This document shows positions 41,425 to 50,584 of a stretch of DNA of 64,000 nt, piece after piece (position 1 is the first letter of the stretch; each line of letters opens with the position of its first letter). The position numbers and the translations under genes were made by a program. This stretch comes from Streptomyces sp. NBC_01275 (lineage in GTDB: Bacteria; Actinomycetota; Actinomycetes; Streptomycetales; Streptomycetaceae). Under the pieces are notes generated by a model, which saw nothing but the letters and a program-made list of their open reading frames with translations, was not told the origin of the DNA and searched no databases. The stretch covers positions 3,038,001-3,102,000 of the forward strand of contig NZ_JAPEOZ010000001.1 in the NCBI RefSeq assembly GCF_026340655.1, given 5' to 3'.

Positions 41425-43326
41425 TCAGAGAGCTGCGGCTCCGTGCTCGCGCAGGGCCTGGTCGTACTGCTGGAGGATCCACAGTTCGTTCTGCACGGCG
41501 GTCAGTTGGGCCTGGTCGCCGCCCGCGCCGAGCCGGGCCAGCTGGGACTGGACGTCGCGGACGCGGCGTTCGACGGCGCGGCGGCGGACCTGCACCAGGA
41601 CCGTGCCCGCGTAGATCTCGTCCACCGAGCGCCGCATGATCGGCTCGACGGCGAGCTCGGTGACCATCGCGCGGACGGCGTCGTCGGGCGCGATCTCCCG
41701 GACCCGGACCAGGTACTCCTGCCCGTCCTGCGTGCCGTACTCGGCGCCGCCCGCGTCCAGGATCGCCTGGCGTACGGCGGCGTAGGGCGCGGCGGTGAAC
41801 TCGTCCACGCCGTAGGCGTCGACGGCCGGGGCGACCAGCTCGGGGCGCTGGAGGGCGAGCTTGAGGAGCTCGCGTTCGGTGGCGTAGACGGGGTTGCGCA
41901 GGGTGAGGGCGGGGCCGCCGGTGCGGTGCGGTGCGGCCTCGTAGGGCTGCTGGGCGTCGCCGCGGGCCGGGGCGGGGCCCTTGCCGCCGCGGTCGCGGGC
42001 CCAACGGGCCAGCTGGGCCACCCGCTTGACGACGAACTGGGTGTCCAGGATGCCGAGCATGCCGGCGAGCTGGACGGCGACCTCGTGCTGCGCGCCGGTG
42101 TTCTTGATGCGGGCGACGATCGGGGCGGCCTCGTCGAGGGCGGCGGCGCGGCCGGCGGGGGTGTCCAGGTCGTAGCGGACGACGATCTGGCGCAGCGCGA
42201 ACTCGAAGAGGGGCGTGCGGGGTTCGACCAGGTCGGCGACCGCCTCGTCGCCCTTGGCCAGGCGCAGGTCGCAGGGGTCCATGTTGTCGGGGGCGATCGC
42301 GATGTACGTCTCGGCGGCGAACTTCTGGTCGTCCTCGAAGGCGCGCAGGGCCGCCTTCTGGCCGGCCGCGTCGCCGTCGAAGGTGAAGATGACGCGAGCG
42401 CTGCCGTTGTCCATCAGGAGCCGGCGGAGGATCTTGATGTGGTCGCCGCCGAAGGCCGTGCCGCAGGTCGCGATGGCGGTGGTGACGCCGGCGAGGTGGC
42501 AGGCCATGACGTCGGTGTAGCCCTCGACGACGACCGCGCGGCTGGACTTGGCGATGTCCTTCTTCGCGAGGTCGATGCCGTACAGCACCTGGGACTTCTT
42601 GTAGATCGCGGTGTCGGGCGTGTTGAGGTACTTGGGCCCGTTGTCCGCCTCGTAGAGCTTGCGCGCGCCGAAGCCGACGACCTCGCCGCCGATGTCGCGG
42701 ATGGGCCACATCAGCCGGCCCCGGAAGCGGTCGATGGGGCCGCGGCGGCCCTCCTGGGAGAGGCCGGAGAGGAAGAGCTCCTTGTCGCTGAAGCCCTTGC
42801 CGCGCAGGAAGCGGGTGAGGTGGTCCCAGCCCTGGGGGCTGTAGCCGACGCCGAAGTGGACGGCGGCGGCCTGGTCGAAGCCGCGCTCGGCGAGGAAGAT
42901 CCGGCCGGTGTCGGCCTCGGGGCTGGTGGCGAGCTGTTCCGCGTACCAGTCGGCGGCGATCTTGTGGGCCTCGACCAGGCGGATGCGTTCGCCGCGCTGG
43001 TGGGAGGGGTTGTAGCCGCCCTCCTCGTAGCGCAGGGTGATGCCGGCCTGGGCGGCGAGGCGCTCGACGACCTCGGAGAAGGTGAGGTGGTCGACCTTCA
43101 TCACGAACGTGATGGTGTCGCCGCCCTCCTGGCAGCCGAAGCAGTGGAAGAGACCCTTGCTCGGGCTGACCTGGAAGGACGGCGACTTCTCGTCGTGGAA
43201 CGGGCAGAGGCCCTTGAGGTTGCCGCCGCCCGCGTTGCGCAGCTGGAGGTACTCGGACACCACGGCGTCGATCGGGACCGCGTCCCGTACCGCCTTCACG
43301 TCCTCGTCGTTGATCCGTCCTGCCAC
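41425..43326 (-). CDS. dnaG: DNA primase DnaG
   Basis: A 633-residue primase. The zinc-binding domain is [11 protein letters not shown]...[10 protein letters not shown] (Cys, His, Cys, Cys). The RNA-polymerase/Toprim core includes [23 protein letters not shown] (metal Glu), [12 protein letters not shown] (Asp pair) and GDEAVADL. The C-terminal DnaB-interaction domain (residues 430-633) has a Gly/Pro/Ala-rich linker and a helical end. It makes RNA primers for replication. It has its own promoter region upstream, as the FAD reductase gene lies 53 bp before it on the same strand. Confidence 0.97.
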   Translation of the reverse strand: MAGRINDEDVKAVRDAVPIDAVVSEYLQLRNAGGGNLKGLCPFHDEKSPSFQVSPSKGLFHCFGCQEGGDTITFVMKVDHLTFSEVVERLAAQAGITLRYEEGGYNPSHQRGERIRLVEAHKIAADWYAEQLATSPEADTGRIFLAERGFDQAAAVHFGVGYSPQGWDHLTRFLRGKGFSDKELFLSGLSQEGRRGPIDRFRGRLMWPIRDIGGEVVGFGARKLYEADNGPKYLNTPDTAIYKKSQVLYGIDLAKKDIAKSSRAVVVEGYTDVMACHLAGVTTAIATCGTAFGGDHIKILRRLLMDNGSARVIFTFDGDAAGQKAALRAFEDDQKFAAETYIAIAPDNMDPCDLRLAKGDEAVADLVEPRTPLFEFALRQIVVRYDLDTPAGRAAALDEAAPIVARIKNTGAQHEVAVQLAGMLGILDTQFVVKRVAQLARWARDRGGKGPAPARGDAQQPYEAAPHRTGGPALTLRNPVYATERELLKLALQRPELVAPAVDAYGVDEFTAAPYAAVRQAILDAGGAEYGTQDGQEYLVRVREIAPDDAVRAMVTELAVEPIMRRSVDEIYAGTVLVQVRRRAVERRVRDVQSQLARLGAGGDQAQLTAVQNELWILQQYDQALREHGAAAL

Positions 43327-43379
43327 GAGGTGATTCTACGGGGACGGACCGACACTCAAGAGGTCACGCGAGGGGCGCG

Positions 43380-44645
43380 CTAGGACGTCAGGTTCTCCAG
43401 GGGGACGTGCGGGTCGGCCAGAGCCTCGGTGTTCACCGGGTTCCGGCCCCGGATCAGCTTCTGGATGTGCTCTGTGACGTCCCACACGTTCACGTTCATC
43501 CCGGCGAGGACGCGGCCCTCTTTCAGCCAGAACGCGATGAACTCCCGCTTGCCCGCGTCCCCTCGGATCACCACCTCGTCGTACGTCCCCGGCGGGGCCC
43601 AGCCGCTGTACTCCATGCCCAGGTCGTACTGGTCGGAGAAGAAGTAGGGCACGCGGTCGTGGACGACGTCCTTGCCGAGCATGGCGCGGGCCGCCGCCGG
43701 GCCGCCGTTGAGGGCGTTGGCCCAGTGCTCGACGCGCAGCCGGGTGTCGAAGAGGGCGTGCGGGAAGGACGCGACGTCGCCGGCCGCGTGGATGTCGGGG
43801 TCGGAGGTGCGCAGCGCCTCGTCCACGGCGATGCCCCCGCCGTGGGCGCGGTCGGCCAGCTCGAGCCCGGCCGCCTCCGCGAGGGCGACGCGGGGGGCCG
43901 CGCCGATCGCCGCGAGGACGTCGTGCGCCGGGTGCTCCTCGCCGTCGTCGGTGCGGGCGGCGAGGACCATGCCGTCCTGGCCGACGATCTCCGTCAGCTG
44001 GACGCCGAAGCGGAAGCGGACGCCGTGCTCGCGGTGCAGCTCCGCGAAGACGTTGCCCAGCTCGGGGCCGAGGACGCCGTACAGCGGGGTCGGCGCCGGT
44101 TCGATGACCGTGACCTCCGCGCCGTACTCGCGGGCCGCCGCGGCGATCTCCAGGCCGATCCAGCCGGCGCCGGCGATCACGAGGTGGCCGTTGTCGCGGC
44201 CGAGGGCGGCCAGGACGCCCTTGAGGCGCTCGGCGTGCGCGAGCCGGCGCAGATGGTGGACGCCGGCGAGGTCGGTGCCGGGGATGTCCAGGCGGCGCGG
44301 CTCGGAGCCGGTGACCAGGAGCAGTTTGTCGTAGTGGACGAGGGTGCCGTCGTCGCCGAAGCGGACCGTCTTCGCGGTGCGGTCGATCGCGTCGACCGTC
44401 TGGCCCAGGTGCAGCTCGATGTCGTTCTGCGCGTACCAGGCGGGCTCGTGCACGAAGACGCTCTCGCGGGTCTCCTTGCCGAGCAGATAGCCCTTGGAGA
44501 GCGGCGGGCGCTCATAGGGGTGGTCGCGTTCGTCGCAGATCAGTATCACGCGGCCGGTGAAGCCCTCCGCCCTGAGCGTCTCGGCCGCCTTGGCGCCGGC
44601 CAGGCCTCCTCCGACGATGACGAATGTCTGATCCGCGTCGACCAC
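43380..44645 (-). CDS. FAD-dependent NAD(P)H oxidoreductase (ferredoxin reductase-like)
   Basis: A 421-residue flavoprotein. The FAD motif is FVIVGGGLAGAKAAETL, the NAD(P)H motif LVIAGAGWIGLEIAAAAREY, and the second FAD motif DPDIHAAGDVASFPH. The C-terminal reductase domain holds VEHWANALNGGPAAARAM and ends WDVTEHIQKLI. This is the family of putidaredoxin/rhodocoxin-type reductases that pass electrons from NADH to ferredoxin. No ferredoxin or P450 is next to it. The start is GTG 44645 with GAGGAGG upstream. Confidence 0.9.
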   Translation of the reverse strand: MVDADQTFVIVGGGLAGAKAAETLRAEGFTGRVILICDERDHPYERPPLSKGYLLGKETRESVFVHEPAWYAQNDIELHLGQTVDAIDRTAKTVRFGDDGTLVHYDKLLLVTGSEPRRLDIPGTDLAGVHHLRRLAHAERLKGVLAALGRDNGHLVIAGAGWIGLEIAAAAREYGAEVTVIEPAPTPLYGVLGPELGNVFAELHREHGVRFRFGVQLTEIVGQDGMVLAARTDDGEEHPAHDVLAAIGAAPRVALAEAAGLELADRAHGGGIAVDEALRTSDPDIHAAGDVASFPHALFDTRLRVEHWANALNGGPAAARAMLGKDVVHDRVPYFFSDQYDLGMEYSGWAPPGTYDEVVIRGDAGKREFIAFWLKEGRVLAGMNVNVWDVTEHIQKLIRGRNPVNTEALADPHVPLENLTS

Positions 44646-44755
44646 GTGATGCCTCCTCGTAAGGGTGCCGCCATATGCGAGCGTCCCGCACGCAGCGTGA
44701 TGGGGGAAGGGGGAGTGGCCCGATCAGACCCACGCAGGGTCACGTTCGGGCGGGT

Positions 44756-44815
44756 TTCGGACCACCGGGGTTCGGAGGTCCGGGGTTCGAAGGTCCGGGG
44801 TTCGGACCACCGGGG
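44756..44815. repeat. Four tandem 15-bp repeats
   Basis: Units TTCGGACCACCGGGG (first and fourth identical), TTCGGAGGTCCGGGG and TTCGAAGGTCCGGGG lie between the dgt 3' end and the reductase gene, ending just before the dgt stop. Not CRISPR: no spacers. Confidence 0.9.
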
Positions 44816-44825
44816 TTCGTACGTC

Positions 44826-46172
44826 TCATGGACGGGCCGTCAGATGGGCGTGCAGCGAGCGGGCCGAGGCGTCGGTGAGGGAGGCGACCTGGTCGACGAT
44901 CACGCGCATCCGGGCGCGGTCGTCGGGGGCCTGGTCGAACAGGGCCCGGAACTGGGGGTCCAGGCCGTCGGGGGCGCGGGCGGTGAGGGCCTGGGCGAGC
45001 TCGGCGACGACGATGCGCTGGTCGGCGCGGAGCAGTTCCTGCTCGGCGCGCTGCATGACGTACCGGTCGGCCACCGCCTTGAGGACCGCGCACTCCAGCC
45101 GGGTCTCGTGCGGTACGACGAGTTCGGCGTCGTAGCGGGTCAGGCGGCCCGTGCCGAACCGCGCGCGGGTGGCGGCCTCGGCGGCGAGGCAGAAGCGGCC
45201 GATGAGCTGGCTGGTGGCGTCCTTGAGGCGGGCCTGGGCGACCGCCGTGCCGTCGTAGCCGTGCGGCCACCACTCCTGGTCCTGGAGCCGGTCGAGGGCG
45301 GCGGCGAGTTCGGCCGGGTCGGTGTCGGCGGGGACGTAGCGGCCGACGGCGACGCGGAAGACCTCCTGGCGCTCGGGCTCGGCGTGCAGGCAGTTGGGGT
45401 CGACATGGCCGGCGTGCAGGCCGTCCTCCACGTCGTGCACCGAGTAGGCCACGTCGTCGGCCCAGTCCATGACCTGCGCCTCGAAGCACGTGCGCGTGCC
45501 GGGGGCCTCCGCACGGACCCAGTCGAAGACGGGCCGGTCGTCCTCGTAGACGCCGAACTTGCCGGACGCCGGGTCGGTGGGGTGGGCGCCGCGCGGCCAG
45601 GGGTACTTGGTGGCGGCGTCGAGGGTGGCGCGGGTCAGGTTGAGGCCGACGCTGGTGGCCTCGCCGCTCTCCTCGGATTTGACGAACCGTTTGGGCTCGA
45701 TGCGGGTGAGGAGCCTGAGCGACTGGGCGTTGCCCTCGAAGCCGCCGCAGTCGGCCGCGAACTCGTTCAGCGCCTGTTCGCCGTTGTGGCCGAAAGGGGG
45801 GTGGCCGAGATCGTGGGCGAGGCAGGCGGCCTCCACCAGGTCGGGGTCGCAGCCGAGGGCCGCGCCCAGCTCGCGGCCCACCTGGGCGCACTCCAGGGAG
45901 TGGGTGAGACGGGTGCGGGGGCTGGCGTCCCAGACCCGGCTGCGGGTGCCGGGCGTCACCACCTGCGTCTTGCCTGCCAGCCTTCTGAGGGCCGAGGAGT
46001 GCAGGATGCGGGCCCGGTCGCGTTGGAAGGCGGTGCGTCCCGGGCGTTTGTCGGGCTCCGGGGCCCAGCGGGCGACCGACGTCGGGTCGTAGGCGGTGCG
46101 GGGCGTGGTGGGGGCGGCGGGGCCGGTCGGGGTGGTGGTGCGGGGTGCGGTGCCTTCTGCGGTGCCTTCCAT
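44826..46172 (-). CDS. dgt: Deoxyguanosinetriphosphate triphosphohydrolase-like protein
   Basis: A 448-residue HD-domain dNTPase. The metal site is [10 protein letters not shown] (His) and [16 protein letters not shown] (HD plus further His), with Asp in [18 protein letters not shown]. It hydrolyses dGTP or other dNTPs to nucleoside and triphosphate and controls dNTP pools. The position in the dnaG neighbourhood is conserved in Streptomyces. Start ATG 46172. Confidence 0.93.
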   Translation of the reverse strand: MEGTAEGTAPRTTTPTGPAAPTTPRTAYDPTSVARWAPEPDKRPGRTAFQRDRARILHSSALRRLAGKTQVVTPGTRSRVWDASPRTRLTHSLECAQVGRELGAALGCDPDLVEAACLAHDLGHPPFGHNGEQALNEFAADCGGFEGNAQSLRLLTRIEPKRFVKSEESGEATSVGLNLTRATLDAATKYPWPRGAHPTDPASGKFGVYEDDRPVFDWVRAEAPGTRTCFEAQVMDWADDVAYSVHDVEDGLHAGHVDPNCLHAEPERQEVFRVAVGRYVPADTDPAELAAALDRLQDQEWWPHGYDGTAVAQARLKDATSQLIGRFCLAAEAATRARFGTGRLTRYDAELVVPHETRLECAVLKAVADRYVMQRAEQELLRADQRIVVAELAQALTARAPDGLDPQFRALFDQAPDDRARMRVIVDQVASLTDASARSLHAHLTARP

Positions 46173-46238
46173 GTCTCGACAGTAAGCGGCCGCGGTGACA
46201 ATCGGGGGGTACGGACCGGTCGCGCCCCGTCGGGCCGC

Positions 46239-47057
46239 TCAGGCGGCGTTGCTCCTGCCGTCCGCCTCGCGGGCCTGGTCGTAGCGGTGCAGCAGCAGGT
46301 CGGCCATCGCCGGGTGGGTGCCCAGGGGGGCCGAGGCGATCCAGGGGGCCGCGTCGGCGCACTCCGTCGCGAACCGGCCCGGGGCCGTGAAGCAGGAGGC
46401 CACCGCCACCCGGTCGCGGCCTCGCGCGGCCAGGGTGCGCAGTGCCTCGGGGACGGCGGGGGCCGCGGTGGAGGCGTAGGCGGGGACGACGAGGACGCCC
46501 AGGCGCTGCGCCAGCAGACGGGCCGTACGGCGGGTGTCCACCGCGGAGTCCGGGTCGCGGGAGCCGGCCGCCGCGAGGACCACCGCGCTCCTGCGGCGCT
46601 CCGCCTCCGTCAGGTCCGTGCGCCAGCCGGCCTCGACCAGCCGTGTGTGCAGGGTCTCCACGAGCAGGGGGTGCGGGCCGAGCGGCGTGGCCACGCGCGT
46701 GCGTACCCGGGCGGCGGCGGCCATCTCGGGGATGTCGCGCCTGACGTGGTAGCCGCGGGCGAGGAGGAGGGGGACCAGGACGGCGTCCGTCGTGCCGCGG
46801 GCGTCGAGGTCGGCGAGGGTGTCGGTCAGGAGGGGCGCGTTGAGCTCGATGTGGCCCAGGTGCACGGGCAGGCCGGGACGCAGCGCGCGGACCCGGTCGA
46901 GGAGCGTGCGGACGGTGGCGAGCGCGCGCGGGTCACGGCTGCCGTGGGCCACGACGACGAGCGCGGGCGGTTCGGGCCGCCGCCGGCCGCCGAGCTGAAC
47001 GAGGCCGGGCCGGCCGAGGCCGAGTCGGCCGCTGAGCTGTGCGCTGATCTCGTTCAT
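46239..47057 (-). CDS. Sirohydrochlorin chelatase (CbiX-like)
   Basis: A 272-residue tandem-domain chelatase. The first half begins LVVVAHGSRDPRALATVR (His metal ligand) with HLGHIELNAPLL; the second begins VVLAAAGSRDPDSA. The class II chelatase fold inserts metal (Fe for siroheme, Co or Ni for related rings) into sirohydrochlorin. It suits the nirB gene near the right edge of the window, since nitrite reductase needs siroheme. The first 30 residues form a Gly/Arg-rich extension. Confidence 0.88.
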   Translation of the reverse strand: MNEISAQLSGRLGLGRPGLVQLGGRRRPEPPALVVVAHGSRDPRALATVRTLLDRVRALRPGLPVHLGHIELNAPLLTDTLADLDARGTTDAVLVPLLLARGYHVRRDIPEMAAAARVRTRVATPLGPHPLLVETLHTRLVEAGWRTDLTEAERRRSAVVLAAAGSRDPDSAVDTRRTARLLAQRLGVLVVPAYASTAAPAVPEALRTLAARGRDRVAVASCFTAPGRFATECADAAPWIASAPLGTHPAMADLLLHRYDQAREADGRSNAA

Positions 47058-47259
47058 GGACCGATCCTGACCGCACGAGGTTGCACCCCCGTTGCCTGAC
47101 CGTCACGAGTCTTTTCGGGGCGTTCACCACGCGCGTGGGGGCTGTGTGAGGTGCGGTGTGAGGTGCGGTACACGGTGGGCGCGGCGGGCGGACGAACCGG
47201 ATCACCCTACGCTGCGTCTTCCCGGGCCGAAGGGGCTTTCAACCCGGGGGGACGTCCGT

Positions 47260-47940
47260 ATGAACATCCGTCGACCGCGGCTGCCGCGCACGCGTGCCGG
47301 GCAGCGGCGGCTGGTGCAGGCCGTGATGGCGGCGAGCGTGCTCGCACTGCTGCCCGCCACCTGGCTCTACGTCTCCACGGCGGACCGGCTGGGCACGACC
47401 GCCGACGCGCCGCGCGCCGAGGTCGCCGTCGTCTTCGGCGCGGGCCTGTGGAACGGCGAGCCGTCGCCGTATCTCGCGCACCGGCTGGACGCGGCGGCGA
47501 CGCTGTACCGGGCGGGCCGGGTCTCGGTCGTCCTGGTCACCGGAGACAACAGCCGCAAGGACTACGACGAGCCGGACGCCATGCGCGGCTATCTGACGAA
47601 GCACGGCGTCCCGGACGCGCGGATCGTCAGCGACTACGCCGGTTTCGACACCTGGGACTCCTGCGTCCGGGCGAAGAAGATCTTCGGCGTCGACCGGGCC
47701 GTCCTGATCAGCCAGGGCTTCCACATCCGGCGGGCCGTCGCGCTGTGCGAGGCGGCGGGGGTCGACTCGTACGGGGTCGGGGTCGACGCCAAACATGACG
47801 TGACCTGGTACTACGGGGGCACTCGGGAGATCTTCGCGGCGGGCAAGGCGGCGCTGGACGCGGTGTTCGAACCGGACCCGCACTTCCTGGGGCCGAAGGA
47901 GCCGGGGGTGCGGCGGGCGTTGGCCGCCGGCGCCGAGTGA
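47260..47940 (+). CDS. SanA/DUF218-family membrane-anchored protein
   Basis: A 226-residue protein. A basic N-terminus and one membrane segment (AVMAASVLALLPATWLYV) are followed by an extracytoplasmic DUF218 domain: AEVAVVFGAGLWNGEPSPYL, SVVLVTGDNSRKDYDEPDAM, DTWDSCVRAKKIFG and VLISQGFHIRRAVALCE. E. coli SanA supports the envelope barrier to vancomycin; the biochemical activity of the family is not settled. ATG 47260 has GGGGGA upstream. Confidence 0.88.
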   Translation: MNIRRPRLPRTRAGQRRLVQAVMAASVLALLPATWLYVSTADRLGTTADAPRAEVAVVFGAGLWNGEPSPYLAHRLDAAATLYRAGRVSVVLVTGDNSRKDYDEPDAMRGYLTKHGVPDARIVSDYAGFDTWDSCVRAKKIFGVDRAVLISQGFHIRRAVALCEAAGVDSYGVGVDAKHDVTWYYGGTREIFAAGKAALDAVFEPDPHFLGPKEPGVRRALAAGAE

Positions 47941-48022
47941 GCGGCGCCTCCGGTGGGCGCCGACGCTCGCCCGGCCGGGGGCCCGGACCGCGGGGTGTGG
48001 AACACCGTGGCGGCAGGGGGTC

Positions 48023-48799
48023 TCAGCTGTCCGACGGCGGCAGGCGGAGCGCGAGGCCGTCCAGGACGACCTCCAGGCCGTAGGCGAACTTGGCGTCGCG
48101 CAGGGCGGCCGGGTCGGCGGTCTCTGCGGTGTACTCGTCGGCGAGGTGCTCGAAGGGCGCGGCGGCCTGACGGGCCGCGGGCATGAGTCGGGCGACGAAC
48201 TCGGCCTCGCTCTCGCCGGAACGGGCGACCGTGGTGAGCCAGGCCGCCTCGGTGGTGCTGATGCCGATGACGTAGCTGAGCAGCGGCTCGATCTCCCGGC
48301 CCGGCTCGGTGAAGCCGGCCGCGCTGAACAGGGCGGCGAGGCGCTCGGTGTACGCCATCAGGTTCGGCCCGAGATAGACGAGACCGGCCTGGCCGAGGAC
48401 CGAGGCGAGCCAGGGGTGCCGTAGCACCGTGACGCGGAACGACCGCGCGGCCTCGGTGACGCCGGCCCGCCAGTCGGAGCCGTCGGCGGGCGGTACGCGG
48501 GTCTCGGCGGCGACCTCGTCCACGGCCAGCTCCATCAGCTCGTCCTTGGTGGCGACGTGCCGGTAGAGGGAGGTCGCGCCGGCGTTGAGGCGAGCGCCGA
48601 GTTTGCGCATGCTCAGCGCCTCGATGCCCTCGGCGTCCAGCATGGCGACGGCCTCGCGGACGATCGCGTCCCGGCTGAGGGAGGGCTGGTCGGGTTCGCG
48701 CTCCTGGCGGGTCCATACGGAGGGGACGGGCTTCGGGCTCTTCGGGTTCTTCGGGTTCGTCGGGCTATGCGGGTTGTTCGGGTTCGCCTTGGCGGCCAT
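48023..48799 (-). CDS. TetR-family repressor
   Basis: A 258-residue protein. The N-terminus has a low-complexity NPNNPHS/NPKNPKS extension. The HTH is at residues 45-90 (AIVREAVAMLDAEGIEALSM, RKLGARLNAGATSLYRHVAT) and the C-terminal ligand-binding domain is of the TetR_C type (RHPWLASVLGQAGLVYLGP). It is divergent from an MFS exporter across a 163-bp gap with palindromic sites, so it most likely represses the exporter and itself until a drug-like ligand binds. Confidence 0.9.
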   Translation of the reverse strand: MAAKANPNNPHSPTNPKNPKSPKPVPSVWTRQEREPDQPSLSRDAIVREAVAMLDAEGIEALSMRKLGARLNAGATSLYRHVATKDELMELAVDEVAAETRVPPADGSDWRAGVTEAARSFRVTVLRHPWLASVLGQAGLVYLGPNLMAYTERLAALFSAAGFTEPGREIEPLLSYVIGISTTEAAWLTTVARSGESEAEFVARLMPAARQAAAPFEHLADEYTAETADPAALRDAKFAYGLEVVLDGLALRLPPSDS

Positions 48800-48882
48800 G
48801 ACTCCAGCCTCTCCTCACCGTGTGCGTACGTCGTGCGCGATCAGCGTACACAGTTCAGGCATTGCGCACACCGTTCCGTTGT

Positions 48883-48918
48883 GCGTACAGTGTGCGCATC
48901 GCACGGAACACTGTACGC
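48883..48918. promoter_or_regulatory. Inverted repeat, probable TetR operator
   Basis: GCGTACAGTGT, 14 bases, ACACTGTACGC (11-bp perfect arms). Similar half-sites (GCGTACACAG, GCGCACACCG) lie further left at about 48844-48875. It sits between the divergent tetR and MFS genes, where the MFS -10 (TACAGT) also falls. Confidence 0.65.
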
Positions 48919-48962
48919 AGGCAGATGAAGCCGCTAAGCCGATGAAAGGGCAGGACGCCCCC

Positions 48963-50495
48963 ATGGAAACCCTGGAAAGCCGCAATCCCCGCCGCTGGTG
49001 GATCCTCCTCGTGCTCTGCCTGAGCACGGTGGTCCTGACGATCGACAGCATGGCGCTGACGGTGGCGGTGCCCTCGATGACCGAGGACATCGGCGCGAGC
49101 GCCCAGGACACCCAGTGGATCCTCGACTCCTACATCCTGGTCTTCGCGGGCCTCCTGCTCACCTCGGGCAGCCTCGGCGACCGGTTCGGCCGACGGAAGG
49201 TGATGCTGATCGGCCTGGCGCTCTTCGGGGCCGCCTCACTGGCCGCGACGCTCTGCACCAGCCCCGGCGAGGTGATCGCCGTACGCACCGCGATGGGCGT
49301 CGGCGGGGCGCTGATCATGCCGTCCACCCTGTCGATCCTCATCACCGTCTTCGACGAGGAGGAGCGCGGCAAGGCGATGGCGGCCTGGGGTTCGGTGTCG
49401 ATGCTGGGACTGGTCGGCAGCCCGGTGCTGGGCGGGGTGCTGATCGACCACTTCTCCTGGCACTCGATCTTCTTCGTGAACGTCCCGGTCGTCGTCCTGG
49501 CCCTCGTCGCGGGCGTGGTCCTGATGCCGGAGTCCCGGGCGCCCTGGCAGAAGCCGGACCCGCTGGGCGCGGTGCTGTCCGCGGTCGGCATGACCGCGCT
49601 GGTGTGGTGGATCATCGAGCTTCCGCAGCACGGCGCGTTCGGCGACCGCTCGGCCGTCACCCTCGTCGTGGCCGTCGCCGCCCTGACCGGCTTCGTGGTC
49701 TGGGAGAACGTCGCCTCCTCCCCCATGGTCCCGCTGGTCCTCTTCAAGCACCGCAACTTCAGCGGCGGTTCGCTCTCCCTGGCCCTGGTCCAGATCGGCA
49801 ACGGCGGTCTGCTGCTGGTCCTCACGCAGTACCTGCAGTTCGTCCTCGGCTACTCCCCCGTCAAGGCCGGTCTCGCCTTCCTGCCCCTGGCCATCGCGGC
49901 CCTGATCGGCAACGGCGTCGGCGTGAAGCTGGCGGCAAGGATCGGCAACCGGCTCCTGATCCTCTCCGGCATGCTCGTGATGGTCGCCTGCTTCGGCCTT
50001 CTGACGACGGTCGACGCCGACTCCGGCTTCACCGTCCCGGCCATCTCCCTCGGCCTGCTCGGTCTGGGCGCGGGCCTGGCGATGCCGGCCGCCGTCGGCG
50101 CGCTGATGGGCACCATCCCCGCGGACAAGGCGGGCGTCGGCTCGGCCCTGAACGACACCGTCCAGCAGGCCGGCACCGCCCTCGGCATCGCGATCCTCGG
50201 CTCCCTGCTGACCAGCGGCTTCGCCGCCGAGATGCCCGCCGACGCCCCCGAGTCGGCTCGTCAGTCGATCGGCGGCGCGCTGGCCGCGGCCGGTGAGGAC
50301 GAGGGCCTGATCCGGTCCGCCCGGGAGGCCTTCACCACCTCGATGACGACGACCTTCACGGTCAGCGCGATCGGCGTCCTGGCGGCGGCGATACTCGCGA
50401 CGCTGGTCATGCGGGACCGTGAGCCCGAGCAGCCGGGCGAGGCCCAGGAGGCGGCGGACCGGGACCGGGACCGGGATCCGGAGCCGGCCGCCTGA
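48963..50495 (+). CDS. MFS drug exporter, DHA2 (14-TM) family
   Basis: A 510-residue protein with 14 membrane segments. DHA2 signatures: motif A GSLGDRFGRRKVMLIG, LDSYILVFAGLLLTSG, and motif C-like GLVGSPVLGGVLIDHFSW. It exports drugs or metabolites using the proton gradient. The C-terminus is charged (QEAADRDRDRDPEP). An upstream in-frame ATG at 48942 with AAGCCG is possible; I used 48963. Regulation is expected through the divergent TetR. Confidence 0.92.
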   Translation: METLESRNPRRWWILLVLCLSTVVLTIDSMALTVAVPSMTEDIGASAQDTQWILDSYILVFAGLLLTSGSLGDRFGRRKVMLIGLALFGAASLAATLCTSPGEVIAVRTAMGVGGALIMPSTLSILITVFDEEERGKAMAAWGSVSMLGLVGSPVLGGVLIDHFSWHSIFFVNVPVVVLALVAGVVLMPESRAPWQKPDPLGAVLSAVGMTALVWWIIELPQHGAFGDRSAVTLVVAVAALTGFVVWENVASSPMVPLVLFKHRNFSGGSLSLALVQIGNGGLLLVLTQYLQFVLGYSPVKAGLAFLPLAIAALIGNGVGVKLAARIGNRLLILSGMLVMVACFGLLTTVDADSGFTVPAISLGLLGLGAGLAMPAAVGALMGTIPADKAGVGSALNDTVQQAGTALGIAILGSLLTSGFAAEMPADAPESARQSIGGALAAAGEDEGLIRSAREAFTTSMTTTFTVSAIGVLAAAILATLVMRDREPEQPGEAQEAADRDRDRDPEPAA

Positions 50496-50518
50496 GCCGA
50501 CGGCTCCAGGGACCCTGT

Positions 50519-50547
50519 AGGGCCGGCGCCTCCCAGGCGTCGGCCCT
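50519..50547. terminator. Hairpin after the MFS gene
   Basis: AGGGCCGGCGCCT and AGGCGTCGGCCCT pair over 13 positions with one mismatch around a CCC loop, between the convergent MFS and amidohydrolase genes. Confidence 0.75.
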
Positions 50548-50584
50548 CGCCTTTGGCGGTGTCGCGGCCGCCGGTCCCCGCGGA

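Noticed and set aside
40001..42709. 902-residue frame extending the sigma factor
   Set aside because: The upstream part is a shadow of dnaG; GTG 41146 has a strong ribosome site.
44756..44815. Possible CRISPR-like repeats
   Set aside because: The 15-bp units are contiguous with no spacers, and no cas gene is present.
43407..47099. 1230-residue plus-strand open frame
   Set aside because: It runs across four unrelated minus-strand genes (reductase, dgt, chelatase and gaps) and has Val/Gly/Asp-rich shadow composition.
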